From Novosphingobium sp049354825 (lineage in GTDB: Bacteria > Pseudomonadota > Alphaproteobacteria > Sphingomonadales > Sphingomonadaceae), in contig NZ_CP186480.1 of NCBI RefSeq assembly GCF_049354825.1, positions 1,612,001-1,676,000 on the forward strand: a stretch of 64,000 nt of DNA, given 5' to 3'. Of this stretch, positions 49,464-57,703 are shown one piece after another (positions within the stretch are counted from its first letter, which is position 1; each line of letters opens with the position of its first letter). A model generated the notes under the pieces. It saw only the letters and a list, made by a program, of their open reading frames with translations, had not been told where the DNA came from and searched no databases. Made by a program: the position numbers and the translations under genes.

Positions 49464-49958
49464 CTATGCCGGGTCAACCGCTAGGTCCGCGTGGACCGGG
49501 GCGAGCAAATGCGCCGATGTTCCGTCGTGAACGACGACGGTCAGGCCACCCGGCGGCGGAAGCTGCCCGACGATGATGAACAGGAAGCCCGCAAGACGGT
49601 GCCGGGATAGGCGGACCCGACTTGCCATCGTGGCGTGATCACGGCCGGAAGCCGTAGGAGAGCGTTCGGGATGCGTGTGCCAGTCTCCGACATAGTGCAG
49701 GTCGCGTCTGAACAGGGCGTCGATCTCGGCCTGCTCGCTCCGACGGTCCGGCCCGAAGAAGGTGCGCCCGCGCTTGTCCTCCGGCCTCGGGCCGGTCGCC
49801 TCGCTCACAATCATGCGAAGCCCGTCGATCCGGGCGAAGAGCTGGCCGCCAGCCTCGCGATGCCAGAAGCGAAGCTGGCGGTGCCGGTCAAAATGGTCGA
49901 GGACGTCGGCCTCGAACTGGATCACCTCGCCCGAGGCGCCGACGGGATAAAACAGCAT
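49464..49958 (-). CDS. cap3: Cap3 JAMM/MPN isopeptidase of CBASS
   Basis: A 164-residue metalloprotease of the JAB/MPN fold. The zinc-site residues of the JAMM motif are all present: Glu35 (HREAGGQL), His94 and His96 with a downstream Ser and Asp107 (DWHTHPERSPTASGRDH). In type II CBASS, Cap3 cleaves the cyclase-target conjugates made by Cap2. Its ATG overlaps the cap2 stop by one base (TGATG). Confidence 0.9.
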   Translation of the reverse strand: MLFYPVGASGEVIQFEADVLDHFDRHRQLRFWHREAGGQLFARIDGLRMIVSEATGPRPEDKRGRTFFGPDRRSEQAEIDALFRRDLHYVGDWHTHPERSPTASGRDHATMASRVRLSRHRLAGFLFIIVGQLPPPGGLTVVVHDGTSAHLLAPVHADLAVDPA

Positions 49959-51742
49959 CAGCGATCGCTCTTGCCGCAGGTGGGGCAGACGGGATTATGC
50001 CGCCAGACGCGCTCGACCAGCGTCGCCGAGGGCCGGTTCTGCGTGGCCGCTCGCCAGTTCTCGGTCCAAGCGCCGCCTGCCCGGAAAATCGCCGCCTCGC
50101 GTCCGCTGACGACCCGGTAGGTGCCACCGTCTGCGCGGCCGAGCAGGCGGTCGAGGGCCAGGTCGGCCGCGATGCTGGCGATCGCGTTGATTTGCGGTGC
50201 ACCGTAGGGTTGGAAATAGTTGCCGCAGGCCGCCTCGCGCTGGAGCGTGGGAGCGGCAAATTCCACCGCCCGAAACAGCGCCTCCCCGGACGGCGAGAGG
50301 CCGCAGGCGAAACAGCCGCCGGTCCTGCCGATGAGGACCGCGTGGCCCGCAGCCGCGTGCGGCTCGGCCCATGCATAGAGGATCGTCGCGAGGTGCCCTG
50401 TTTCGAGCTGACGGGCATTGAGTTCGGCTTCGTGTGACCAGCTTCCGATGGTCGAAACCACCAGATCCGCCTGCCCGAAGATTTCGGGCCGCTCGACCGC
50501 GAGCTTCTGCCAGCCGGAAGGATGGCCGGTGGCGCGCGAATGGGGAAAGTCACGCTGGAGCCACTGGGCCAACGCCGTCGCCTTGTTCAGCCCGTTCTGA
50601 CTCGCGCCGAGCGCGTGACGGCTCGTGTTTTCCAGCTCCATGCGGTCAGGATCGATGAGGTCGATTTCGGCGACGCCGGCCTGTGCCAGCAAACGCGCAA
50701 TCGGCGACCCGAGCGAGCCACAGCCGACCATCACCACGCGCGAGGTGCGGAGGGTTGTGAGATCGGCATTGCCGTCACGTCCGTGAATCCACCAAGGGTC
50801 TGCGCGCCCGACGCGATGGCGCGCGAGGAGGCCGTGGCGCGCCTGCTCCAGAACGACGGCAGGCGGCGCCTTTCCCTTGCGAAACCCTTTGGTCCCTTTC
50901 GGCCCGCCGCGGCCGTGCCGCTTGCGGGGCTTGATCGTCACCGCCGCGAAGCACGGTCCGTTGTCGGCCTCGGCGCCGAGCAGGATGACCCAATCCTGCT
51001 GTTCGTGCCCGAGGAAGGCGTCCAACGTGGCAGATGCGGGCTCGCCGAGCCGCGCGGCCAAAGTACGCACGTCATCGGGTGTGTTCGGATAGTCGGAAGT
51101 AAGCAGCGGCTGGTCGAACCACAGGAGCAGCGCGGACGCGCATTCCGCATCACGCTGCAAGCCCTTGCCAGCACGGTTGGTGAGCCAGGCATTCAACGCC
51201 GCGCGATCCTCCGCGACGAAATAACCTGCTTTGGAACGCCACAGCCTGACCCGGCGCGTATCACCGCATGGATCGACCAGGCTGCGGATCAGGTCGCCTT
51301 TCGCGGTGGGGTTCCAATAAGAAAGGAACTCGCTCTGGAACTCCGCGCGATTGGTGCCCGCCATGCCTCGCTCGAGAATTTCGACGGCTCCGCCGAGCAC
51401 AGCCTTCACGATGCCGATCGGCTGGCTGTGGTCGAGCTCGTCGCTATCCTCGACGATGCAGAGCCGTCCGTCCTCCTCGACATGCGGATAGCTCGGAAAG
51501 GCGGGCGGCTGGGTTAGCGCGACACTCGGTCGGCTGCGCGGAAAGCGAGCGTCAAAAACGAGGTCAAGTGTAGTCGGCTGGTCGAGTATGGCGACATTCA
51601 ACCGCCATCCGCATCGTGCGCCCTTTGCCTTATAGCGTCGCAGCTCGTCTTCGGTAAGCGGGCGAGCGCCCGCGTTGGCCGCCAGCCACTTTCCGACCCT
51701 AGTTTCAGTGTCCGCTTGAGCCGCGCCAGGCGCCTCAGCCAT
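49958..51742 (-). CDS. cap2: Cap2 E2-E1 ubiquitin-transferase-like protein of CBASS
   Basis: A 594-residue protein. The N-terminal E2-like domain (residues ~10-145) has its presumed catalytic Cys95 in HVEEDGRLCIVED. A linker domain follows. The C-terminal ThiF/E1 adenylation domain (residues ~325-590) contains the nucleotide motif VMVGCGSLGSPIA (Gly340-Gly345), IDPDRMELEN, and a candidate E1 Cys506 in EAACGNYFQPYG. CPTCG at the end may bind zinc. Cap2 adenylates and conjugates the C-terminus of the cyclase, raising its activity. The ATG at 51742 overlaps the cyclase stop by eight bases; a longer frame to 51796 is inside the cyclase. Confidence 0.9.
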   Translation of the reverse strand: MAEAPGAAQADTETRVGKWLAANAGARPLTEDELRRYKAKGARCGWRLNVAILDQPTTLDLVFDARFPRSRPSVALTQPPAFPSYPHVEEDGRLCIVEDSDELDHSQPIGIVKAVLGGAVEILERGMAGTNRAEFQSEFLSYWNPTAKGDLIRSLVDPCGDTRRVRLWRSKAGYFVAEDRAALNAWLTNRAGKGLQRDAECASALLLWFDQPLLTSDYPNTPDDVRTLAARLGEPASATLDAFLGHEQQDWVILLGAEADNGPCFAAVTIKPRKRHGRGGPKGTKGFRKGKAPPAVVLEQARHGLLARHRVGRADPWWIHGRDGNADLTTLRTSRVVMVGCGSLGSPIARLLAQAGVAEIDLIDPDRMELENTSRHALGASQNGLNKATALAQWLQRDFPHSRATGHPSGWQKLAVERPEIFGQADLVVSTIGSWSHEAELNARQLETGHLATILYAWAEPHAAAGHAVLIGRTGGCFACGLSPSGEALFRAVEFAAPTLQREAACGNYFQPYGAPQINAIASIAADLALDRLLGRADGGTYRVVSGREAAIFRAGGAWTENWRAATQNRPSATLVERVWRHNPVCPTCGKSDR

Positions 51743-52985
51743 AGCGGCTGTCGCCGCCCTTTTTGACGGCCTCGCGGGCCTCGGGCTGGTCGGCAAAATC
51801 CTTGAGGATGCCGGACTGGAGTATGGTCGGCGCGCCGATCGACGCTTCGATCACTACGAGATCTTCATCGTAGGGAAGGTAGCCGCCCAAGGCCGTCCGA
51901 AGATGCTCGATCACAGTGCCGGATTCGTTGGCCGCCAGCGCTGCGTCGATTCGTGTCGTCAAAGCGTGTGCCTTGGCGATGAAATCCGCGCGGCATTCGC
52001 CCGTCCAGCCCTCGTCGAGATATTGGTCAAAGACGACGGGGTTTGGAATGCGGCGTTCCAGCAATTCGGGGAGCCGCCTTGCCACCATCTGAAGCGCAAG
52101 ATCGTCGCGATTCTCGGCGATTGCGGCCGTCGCCTCGTCGTATGCGGCCACGACACAGGCCATCAGCGCGATCGAGCTGAGTCGGCAGGCGGTCCAATTA
52201 TGGTCTCGCCACCCTTTGAGATAGCGGCAGAGGCGCCGAAGCTGCTGCCCGTGCGCGTCGATCGCTCCCTGAAACCAGTCCTCGAGCTTGCGCGGGTCGG
52301 AGGGCTTCCAGCCTTCGCGGCGGTGCGCGAGCATGATCTGATCGCTCGGCAGACGCGGATAGATATGCTCGGCGAAGGAGATGTTCTCGTCGCGCATCCT
52401 CGTGTCGAATTGCATCGACGCTTCGGCTTTTTCGATCAGAACCTCGAACTCTTCGTCAGGAATGGCGTATAGCGCGAGATCGACATGCGCGTCGTCGTTG
52501 ATCTCGACGCGCACGCAGGAAGGCTTGTCGGTGATGAGCGTCCATCCGTTGCGATTGCACAAGGGGCCGAGGATGCGCTCGACCGCGGTGAAGTAGCCGG
52601 CGCTCGCGACGATGGGATGGGCACCGCCGTTCTGACTCAGGAACGACACCGGCAGGAATACGCCGTCGTCGAGGTCGATCTCCTGCGGCGGGTTATGAGT
52701 GGCGCGGTTGAGCGTGTGGTAGGACCAGCTCCCTTGCATCCGGAACTTCGGCCGGAGCGCCAGGTCACTGTCGGTGAGGTAAGCCGAAGCGAGGGCACGC
52801 GCTTCAAACAATTGCCCGCGATCGACATGGTCGCTCCAATCGCGCAGACCTAAACGAATCTGGTCCCGGATTTCATCTCGGGCGACCTGGAGCGCTTCCT
52901 TTTCCTTCGTGTCGACCGTCAGCCCACCCAGATAGCTGTCGTGATCGCCCGAGCTAAACAACGTCCTGTGAGCGTTTGCCCCCAT
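51735..52985 (-). CDS. CD-NTase (DncV-like CBASS cyclic-nucleotide synthase)
   Basis: A 416-residue nucleotidyltransferase. The active site shows GS (MQGSWSYHTLNRAT, Gly85-Ser86), the Asp-x-Asp pair Asp104/Asp106 in QEIDLDDGVFLP, and a third Asp169 in HVDLALYAIP. The DLDDGxxLP form is like Vibrio DncV, suggesting a 3'3'-cyclic dinucleotide product such as cGAMP. The last residues are KKGGDSRYG, so the chain ends in Gly as needed for ubiquitin-like conjugation by Cap2. The ATG at 52985 has AAGGAG eight bases upstream; longer in-frame starts lack one. Confidence 0.88.
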   Translation of the reverse strand: MGANAHRTLFSSGDHDSYLGGLTVDTKEKEALQVARDEIRDQIRLGLRDWSDHVDRGQLFEARALASAYLTDSDLALRPKFRMQGSWSYHTLNRATHNPPQEIDLDDGVFLPVSFLSQNGGAHPIVASAGYFTAVERILGPLCNRNGWTLITDKPSCVRVEINDDAHVDLALYAIPDEEFEVLIEKAEASMQFDTRMRDENISFAEHIYPRLPSDQIMLAHRREGWKPSDPRKLEDWFQGAIDAHGQQLRRLCRYLKGWRDHNWTACRLSSIALMACVVAAYDEATAAIAENRDDLALQMVARRLPELLERRIPNPVVFDQYLDEGWTGECRADFIAKAHALTTRIDAALAANESGTVIEHLRTALGGYLPYDEDLVVIEASIGAPTILQSGILKDFADQPEAREAVKKGGDSRYG

Positions 52986-53028
52986 GGTCATCACTCCTTG
53001 ATTCGGCGCCTCGTGCCATCTTTGGACG

Positions 53029-53056
53029 AACATAGGCGCTCTCGGAGGTAGAACAA
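53029..53056 (-). promoter_or_regulatory. Candidate promoter of the CBASS operon
   Basis: TTGTTC (53056-53051) and TATGTT (53034-53029) on the minus strand are 16 bases apart, about 45 bases before the cyclase start. This is a weak sigma-70-like match. Confidence 0.3.
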
Positions 53057-53468
53057 GGGGCGAACAGAACTTATCCCGTTGGGGGTAGCGCAAACCAGCC
53101 GCGACCACCCAGATCATAGCTGGTGCCAGCGGTCGCGCGTCGTCCCAGACGCATATCGCTCACCGGGATCGACTGGATTTTGCATCCTTGAGCGCAAAGC
53201 GGACCGTCGGTTTTCGGCCCACTTCCTGCCCTTCGGCTGGCATCGTAAGTGACGTCTGCATTTGGGCCGCTAGGCGACAGGCAGGTTCTGGCGAGCGCTG
53301 ATGAATAGCAGCCATTGCGCGGTTCCATGCACGCCAGTGTCGATCCATTCCCGGTCATCCAGCGGCGCCTGATCCTTCCAGAAAGCGGACGCTCGTTCAT
53401 TGCGGCTGGCGAGACAGACGATGGCTGGTCCATTGCTCGCGGCGACGCTGGTCTGTTAGGTTCGGGGC
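53057..53468. other. Intergenic stretch upstream of the CBASS operon
   Basis: About 410 bases between the candidate promoter of the cyclase gene and the TfoX-N gene. Open frames on both strands have Arg/Pro/Gly/Ser-rich products with no recognisable domain and are judged to be chance. No RNA gene or repeat was recognised. Confidence 0.45.
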
Positions 53469-53804
53469 ATGGCAACGCAGCAACGCACAGTCGATTACCT
53501 ACTCGAACAGGCGACGGGCGCCGGCGCGGTGTCGACCAAGCCGATATTCGGCGAGTACGGCGTCTACGTCGATGGCAAGATGATCGGCTCGATCTGCGAC
53601 GATCAGCTCTACGTGAAGCCGACGGAATCCGGTCGCCTCCATGCCGATCCGGTATCGGAAGCGCCGCCCTATCCAGGAGCTAAGCCGCACCTGCTAATCG
53701 AGGCCGATCGCTGGGACGATGCCGAGTGGTTAGGTGACCTGCTGCGCGTCACAGCGGCAGAGCTGCCTATCGCCAAACCCCGAAAGCCGAAGCGAAGCAC
53801 GTAG
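53469..53804 (+). CDS. TfoX N-terminal domain protein
   Basis: A 111-residue protein consisting of a single TfoX_N domain: KPIFGEYGVYVDGKMIGSICDDQLYVKPT, of which FGEYGVYVDGKMIG is the diagnostic part, then YPGAKPHLLIEAD. It lacks the C-terminal domain of the competence regulator TfoX/Sxy, so a competence role is not implied. A basic tail (KPRKPKRST) ends the chain. It is a monocistronic gene divergent from the CBASS operon. Confidence 0.85.
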   Translation: MATQQRTVDYLLEQATGAGAVSTKPIFGEYGVYVDGKMIGSICDDQLYVKPTESGRLHADPVSEAPPYPGAKPHLLIEADRWDDAEWLGDLLRVTAAELPIAKPRKPKRST

Positions 53805-53904
53805 GCGCCCGCTCGGTATGATTATCCTACAAGGCTTGTGAGCGTCTAACTGCCGTTGAAGATCGCTCCTGGAAAGACCGCACTCGGCCATTCAGACAGC
53901 CCAT

Positions 53905-54349
53905 CTCGCTTCCCACCTAGAGATCACCGAGTCCGCGACGCTGGTCGATCCGGCGCGTGCGATCGCCGCGCGCCAGAGTATTGCTGATCGCGGCATCGAG
54001 CTGTCGATTGACGACTACGGCACCGGTCAGTCAACGCTAGGCTATTTGAAGCGGCTGCCCGCGCGCGCGATCAAAATCGATAAAGAGCGTCATCCTCGGG
54101 CTGGAGACCAACGCGAGCGACCAGGTCATGGTGTGTTCGACGATCGATCTCGCTCACGAGCTCGGTTAAACGGTCGTGGCCGAGGGTATCGAGATCGACG
54201 CGATACTGACCGGGTTGCGGACGATTGGATGCGGTACGGGCCAAGGCTGGCACATCGGGAAGCCGGTGCCGGCCGAAACCTTGCCGCGTCGTTCGTCAAC
54301 AAGCGGGCTGCGGCCTGACAATGCCGGTCCGGGATGTCCGATCTCCTAG
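53905..54349 (+). pseudogene. Decayed EAL-domain (c-di-GMP phosphodiesterase) fragment
   Basis: Translation in one frame from about 53917 gives LEITESATLVDPARAI, then ELSIDDYGTGQSTLGYLKRL and IKIDK, the central EAL-domain motifs. A frameshift near 54085 moves the match to another frame (ILGLETNASDQVMV, LAHELG, TVVAEGIE, GQGWHIGKPVPA). There an in-frame TAA at 54167-54169 interrupts the usual HELGxTVVAEG motif. The N-terminal half of an EAL protein, with the EAL signature itself, is missing. It is therefore a degraded remnant. Confidence 0.85.
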
Positions 54350-54507
54350 CGCTGCAAAACCCGACGACCCGCCGCCAGATCGGCGCGACAAGATCGCGCG
54401 GCGTCGGTACTAGCGGTGCGAAAAAGCGTTCGGCATCTTCGTTTCACCAGCCAGTTGCCGATAATGTCGTGCAAGAAAGCTTGATCGCCAAGTGAGTGCC
54501 GGCATGA

Positions 54508-55482
54508 TCAAATATCGAGGACCAGCCGGGCCGATTGAGAACCCGAGCAGCACACCATTATGCGGTCGTTGGCCGCCTGCTCGTCGGGAGTCAGCACCGA
54601 ATCGCGATGATCGGGCACGCCCTCCAGCACCTTGCACTCGCAGGTGCCGCAGATGCCTTCGCTGCACGAATAGGCAATGTCGATGTCGGCCTTGATTAGG
54701 GCGTCGAGGATGCTTTGGCCATGTTCGATCCGAAGCTCGATGCCCGATTGGACGCAGACGACGCTGTAGCCGCCTTCCAGCGCCGCTTCTTCCTTGGCGG
54801 CGAAATATTCGACATGGACATGGTCGCGGGGGCGCCCGAGCTCGGTTGCGGCGGTCTCGAAAGCCTGGAGCATCGGATTGGGACCGCAGCAATAAAAGTG
54901 CGCGTCCCCGAGCGTGCCCGCGATTACCTGCTTCAGGTCGAGCATGCGCCCGCCGGGCTCCTGATCGAAATTGAAGTGTACGCGTCCGGGTTTTGAGGCC
55001 TCCAGCGCTTCCAGCCGCTCACGAAACGCGCACATGCTGCGCTGACGGCAGCTGTACCACAGCTCCCACGACCGCTGCAGGCGTTGGAGCCGCTGGATCA
55101 TGCAGTACATCGGGGTGATGCCGATGCCGCCGGCGATCAGCACGACGTGGCCCGCGTCCTCGACCAGCGGGAAGTGATTGCGCGGGGCGGAGAGCGTGAT
55201 GCGGTCGCCGGGCTTCACCGTATCATGGATGAGCGTCGATCCGCCGCGACTGTTAGGATCGCGATTGATCGCGACGACGTAGCGGTCGCGATCCTCCTGC
55301 GCGTTGCACAGCGAATAGCTGCGCGACATGCCGTTGGCGAGCTGCACGTCGATATGCGCTCCCGCGGTGAACGGCGGTAGCGGGCCGCCATCGGCCCGGC
55401 GGAACTCCCAGGAGCTGATCCCGTCGGCCTGGCGTTCGACGGCCGCGACCACTGCGTCGATATCTTCGATCTTGGCATTCAT
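54508..55482 (-). CDS. VanB-like ferredoxin reductase (flavin, NAD, 2Fe-2S)
   Basis: A 324-residue electron-transfer component of the phthalate-dioxygenase-reductase/VanB type. The flavin-binding motif is RSYSLCNAQ, the NAD motif GGIGITPMYCM, and the C-terminal plant-type 2Fe-2S cluster CSEGICGTCECKVLEG with the fourth Cys in MVCCSGS. Such reductases supply electrons to a Rieske oxygenase (O-demethylase or ring hydroxylase). No oxygenase gene is in the window, so the partner must be elsewhere. It overlaps the aldehyde dehydrogenase stop by one base and is the last gene of the catabolic operon. Confidence 0.88.
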   Translation of the reverse strand: MNAKIEDIDAVVAAVERQADGISSWEFRRADGGPLPPFTAGAHIDVQLANGMSRSYSLCNAQEDRDRYVVAINRDPNSRGGSTLIHDTVKPGDRITLSAPRNHFPLVEDAGHVVLIAGGIGITPMYCMIQRLQRLQRSWELWYSCRQRSMCAFRERLEALEASKPGRVHFNFDQEPGGRMLDLKQVIAGTLGDAHFYCCGPNPMLQAFETAATELGRPRDHVHVEYFAAKEEAALEGGYSVVCVQSGIELRIEHGQSILDALIKADIDIAYSCSEGICGTCECKVLEGVPDHRDSVLTPDEQAANDRIMVCCSGSQSARLVLDI

Positions 55483-56858
55483 CACGGCCGCACCCAACGC
55501 AGCTGCGCGTTGCAGAATTCGCGCAAGCCGAAATGCGAGAGTTCGCGACCATAGCCGCTCTGCTTCACGCCGCCGATCGGCACGCGCGGATCGGAAGCCG
55601 ACATGCCGTTGACGAAGACCGCGCCGGCTTCGATGCGCGGAGCCAGCCGGGCGGCCGCCTCGACATCGGCCGTCCACAGCGCCGCCGACAGGCCAAAGAC
55701 GCTGTCGTTGGCGATGCGCACCGCGTCCTCGGCGCCGGCAGCGGACATGATCGCGGCGACGGGCCCGAACGTTTCCTCGGCGCAGACCGGCATGTCCGTG
55801 GTCACCCCGACGAGGACGGTGGGCGGGTAATATGTTCCCGGGCCGTCCGGGATCTCACCGCCGAGCAGCACGCGGGCGCCCATCGCGACGCTGCGGCGGA
55901 CCTGATCGTCCAGCTCGGCGCGGGCGCGCACCCTCGCCATCGGGCCCATAACCGTCGCCGGATCGAGCGGATCGCCGCGGCGAATTGCGCGCGCCGCCTC
56001 GACGAACCGCGCGACAAACGCGTCCATGATCGGCGCGGCGACGATAATCCGTTTCGCGGCGATGCACACCTGACCGCAATTCTGGAAGCGCGCCTCGACC
56101 GCCGCGGCGACCGCGCGGTCGAGATCGGCGTCGGCGAGCACGATGAATGGATCGGATCCGCCTAGTTCGAGCAGCGACTTCTTGACGTGGCGCCCGGCCT
56201 CGCCCGCAAGCGACGCGCCGGCAGTCACGCCGGCGGTGACCGTAACGCCGACGATGCGCGGGTCGGCCAAGAGGCCGGCGATCAGCGCGCGGTCGGCATG
56301 GACGACGCCGAACAGTCCCGGCGGGAAGTCCGCCGCTTCGAAGCATTCGGCCAGCGCCCAGGCGCTGCCCTGAACATTGTCCGCATGCTTGAGCAGGAAG
56401 CCGTTGCCCGCGCACACGATGGGCACGGCGGCACGCAGCACCTGCCAGAGCGGGAAGTTCCACGGCATCACGGCGAGTACCACGCCGAGCGGAAGATAGC
56501 TGACCACGGCCTTGCCATCGCCGTCGACATCGGGTGTTTCATCGGCGAGCAGATCGGCCAGATTGTCGGCATACCAACGCGCCAGCCGGGCGCATTTGTC
56601 GACCTCCGCGCCCGCCGCCCTGATGGGCTTGCCCATTTCGAGCGTGATCAGCCGGGCCAGTGCCTCGCGACGCAGCGCCAGCACGTCGGCAAGGCGGCGG
56701 AAGGCGTCGGCCCGCACCTCCACGCTGGTTGTGCGCCAGCCGGCGAAGGCGGCGCTCGCCGCCGCCACGGTCCGCTCGATCGCGGGTCCGTCGAGGACGG
56801 GGTGGCATGCGATTTCCTCGCCGGTGGCGGGATTGATGGAAATGGCCTCGGTTCGCAT
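55482..56858 (-). CDS. sad: Succinate-semialdehyde dehydrogenase, Sad/YneI-like
   Basis: A 458-residue aldehyde dehydrogenase. The general-base Glu is in LLELGGSDPFIVL and the catalytic Cys in FQNCGQVCIAAKR. Its length and segments such as AISINPATGEE, MPWNFPLWQVLR and SHFGLREFCN match E. coli Sad (YneI), which oxidises succinate semialdehyde with NAD+. In this cluster it would remove the semialdehyde released by HpaI. One oddity is that the cofactor-site TGS motif is replaced by TAG (VTVTAGVTAG). Confidence 0.88.
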   Translation of the reverse strand: MRTEAISINPATGEEIACHPVLDGPAIERTVAAASAAFAGWRTTSVEVRADAFRRLADVLALRREALARLITLEMGKPIRAAGAEVDKCARLARWYADNLADLLADETPDVDGDGKAVVSYLPLGVVLAVMPWNFPLWQVLRAAVPIVCAGNGFLLKHADNVQGSAWALAECFEAADFPPGLFGVVHADRALIAGLLADPRIVGVTVTAGVTAGASLAGEAGRHVKKSLLELGGSDPFIVLADADLDRAVAAAVEARFQNCGQVCIAAKRIIVAAPIMDAFVARFVEAARAIRRGDPLDPATVMGPMARVRARAELDDQVRRSVAMGARVLLGGEIPDGPGTYYPPTVLVGVTTDMPVCAEETFGPVAAIMSAAGAEDAVRIANDSVFGLSAALWTADVEAAARLAPRIEAGAVFVNGMSASDPRVPIGGVKQSGYGRELSHFGLREFCNAQLRWVRP

Positions 56859-56879
56859 CGGGGGTGAATCCTGAGCTTT

Positions 56880-57680
56880 TCAGTAGACGCTGGGAGCAGG
56901 CGGAGGCGCCGCCTGCTCGGACGCGCCGCGAAACCGCGCGGCCAGCGCCTCGGCTCCACGTGCGAGCAGGGTCACATCGGTGCCCACCGCGACGAAACCG
57001 GCGCCGAGCGCGAGATAGCGGCGCGCCGCCTGCTCGTCGGCGATCAGTATGCCCGCGGGCTTGCCCGCGGCCCGTACCGCGGCGATGCCGGCTTCGACAG
57101 CCGCCTGCACGTCGGGATGCAGGGGATCACCGAGATGGCCGAGATCGGCGGCGAGGTCCGACGGCCCGATGAAGACGCCGTCAACGCCCGCGACGCGCGC
57201 GATTGCATCGATTCCGGCAAGCGCCGCCCGACTCTCGACCTGGACGAGCAGGCAGATTTCATCGGCCGCGCGGTGCAGATAGTCGGAGGTTCGGTTCCAG
57301 CGGCTAGCGCGGCCGATCGCCGAACCGACACCGCGCACGCCATCAGGCGGATAGCGGGTGGCGCGAACCATCGCGTCGGCGGCCGCCGCACTTTCGATCA
57401 TCGGCACCAACAGCGTCCGCGCGCCCAGATCGAGATATTGCTTTACCAAGACCGCATCGCCCACCGGCAGCCGGACCACCGGTTCGACCGGAAAGGCGGC
57501 CGCTGCCTGCAATTGCGCCAGCACCGATCGCAGGTCGTTGGGGGCGTGCTCGCCATCGATCAGTAGCCAGTCGAAACCGGCGCCGGCGCAGATTTCGCAG
57601 CAATAAGGGGAGGCGAGAGCTTGCCACAGCCCGATCTGGGCGCGGCCTTCCGCGATCGCCTTCTTGAAGGGATTATCCAT
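56880..57680 (-). CDS. hpaI: 4-hydroxy-2-oxoheptanedioate aldolase
   Basis: A protein of about 266 residues very like E. coli HpaI, a class II pyruvate aldolase. Recognisable segments are GLWQALASPY, GFDWLLIDGEHAPNDL (metal and base region), QYLDLGARTLLVPMIES, RGVGSAIGRASRWNR, LLVQVESR, DGVFIGPSDLAADLG and GAGFVAVGTDVTLLA. It splits 4-hydroxy-2-oxoheptanedioate into pyruvate and succinate semialdehyde. The ATG at 57680 matches the family start and lies 24 bases after the hpaH stop. The C-terminus has a Pro/Ala-rich extension. Confidence 0.93.
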   Translation of the reverse strand: MDNPFKKAIAEGRAQIGLWQALASPYCCEICAGAGFDWLLIDGEHAPNDLRSVLAQLQAAAAFPVEPVVRLPVGDAVLVKQYLDLGARTLLVPMIESAAAADAMVRATRYPPDGVRGVGSAIGRASRWNRTSDYLHRAADEICLLVQVESRAALAGIDAIARVAGVDGVFIGPSDLAADLGHLGDPLHPDVQAAVEAGIAAVRAAGKPAGILIADEQAARRYLALGAGFVAVGTDVTLLARGAEALAARFRGASEQAAPPPAPSVY

Positions 57681-57703
57681 GACCGCCCGATCCCGACCCG
57701 GTT

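Larger units (their letters stand above)
48105..52985 (-). other. Type II CBASS anti-phage operon with an additional DisA-like gene
   Basis: Five minus-strand genes in the order cyclase (CD-NTase), Cap2 (E2-E1), Cap3 (JAMM), DisA_N-like protein and Cap15-like effector. Most junctions overlap by 1-8 bases; only the 169 bases between Cap3 and the DisA-like gene are untranslated. Cyclase plus Cap2 and Cap3 define type II CBASS: Cap2 conjugates the cyclase C-terminus to a target, Cap3 reverses this, and the nucleotide signal triggers the effector, which kills or stalls the infected cell. Confidence 0.88.

Noticed and set aside
53071..53475. A 134-codon minus-strand frame upstream of the CBASS operon
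   Set aside because: No ribosome-binding site, no recognisable domain, Pro/Arg/Gly/Ser-rich; it would lie across the candidate promoter side of the cyclase gene.
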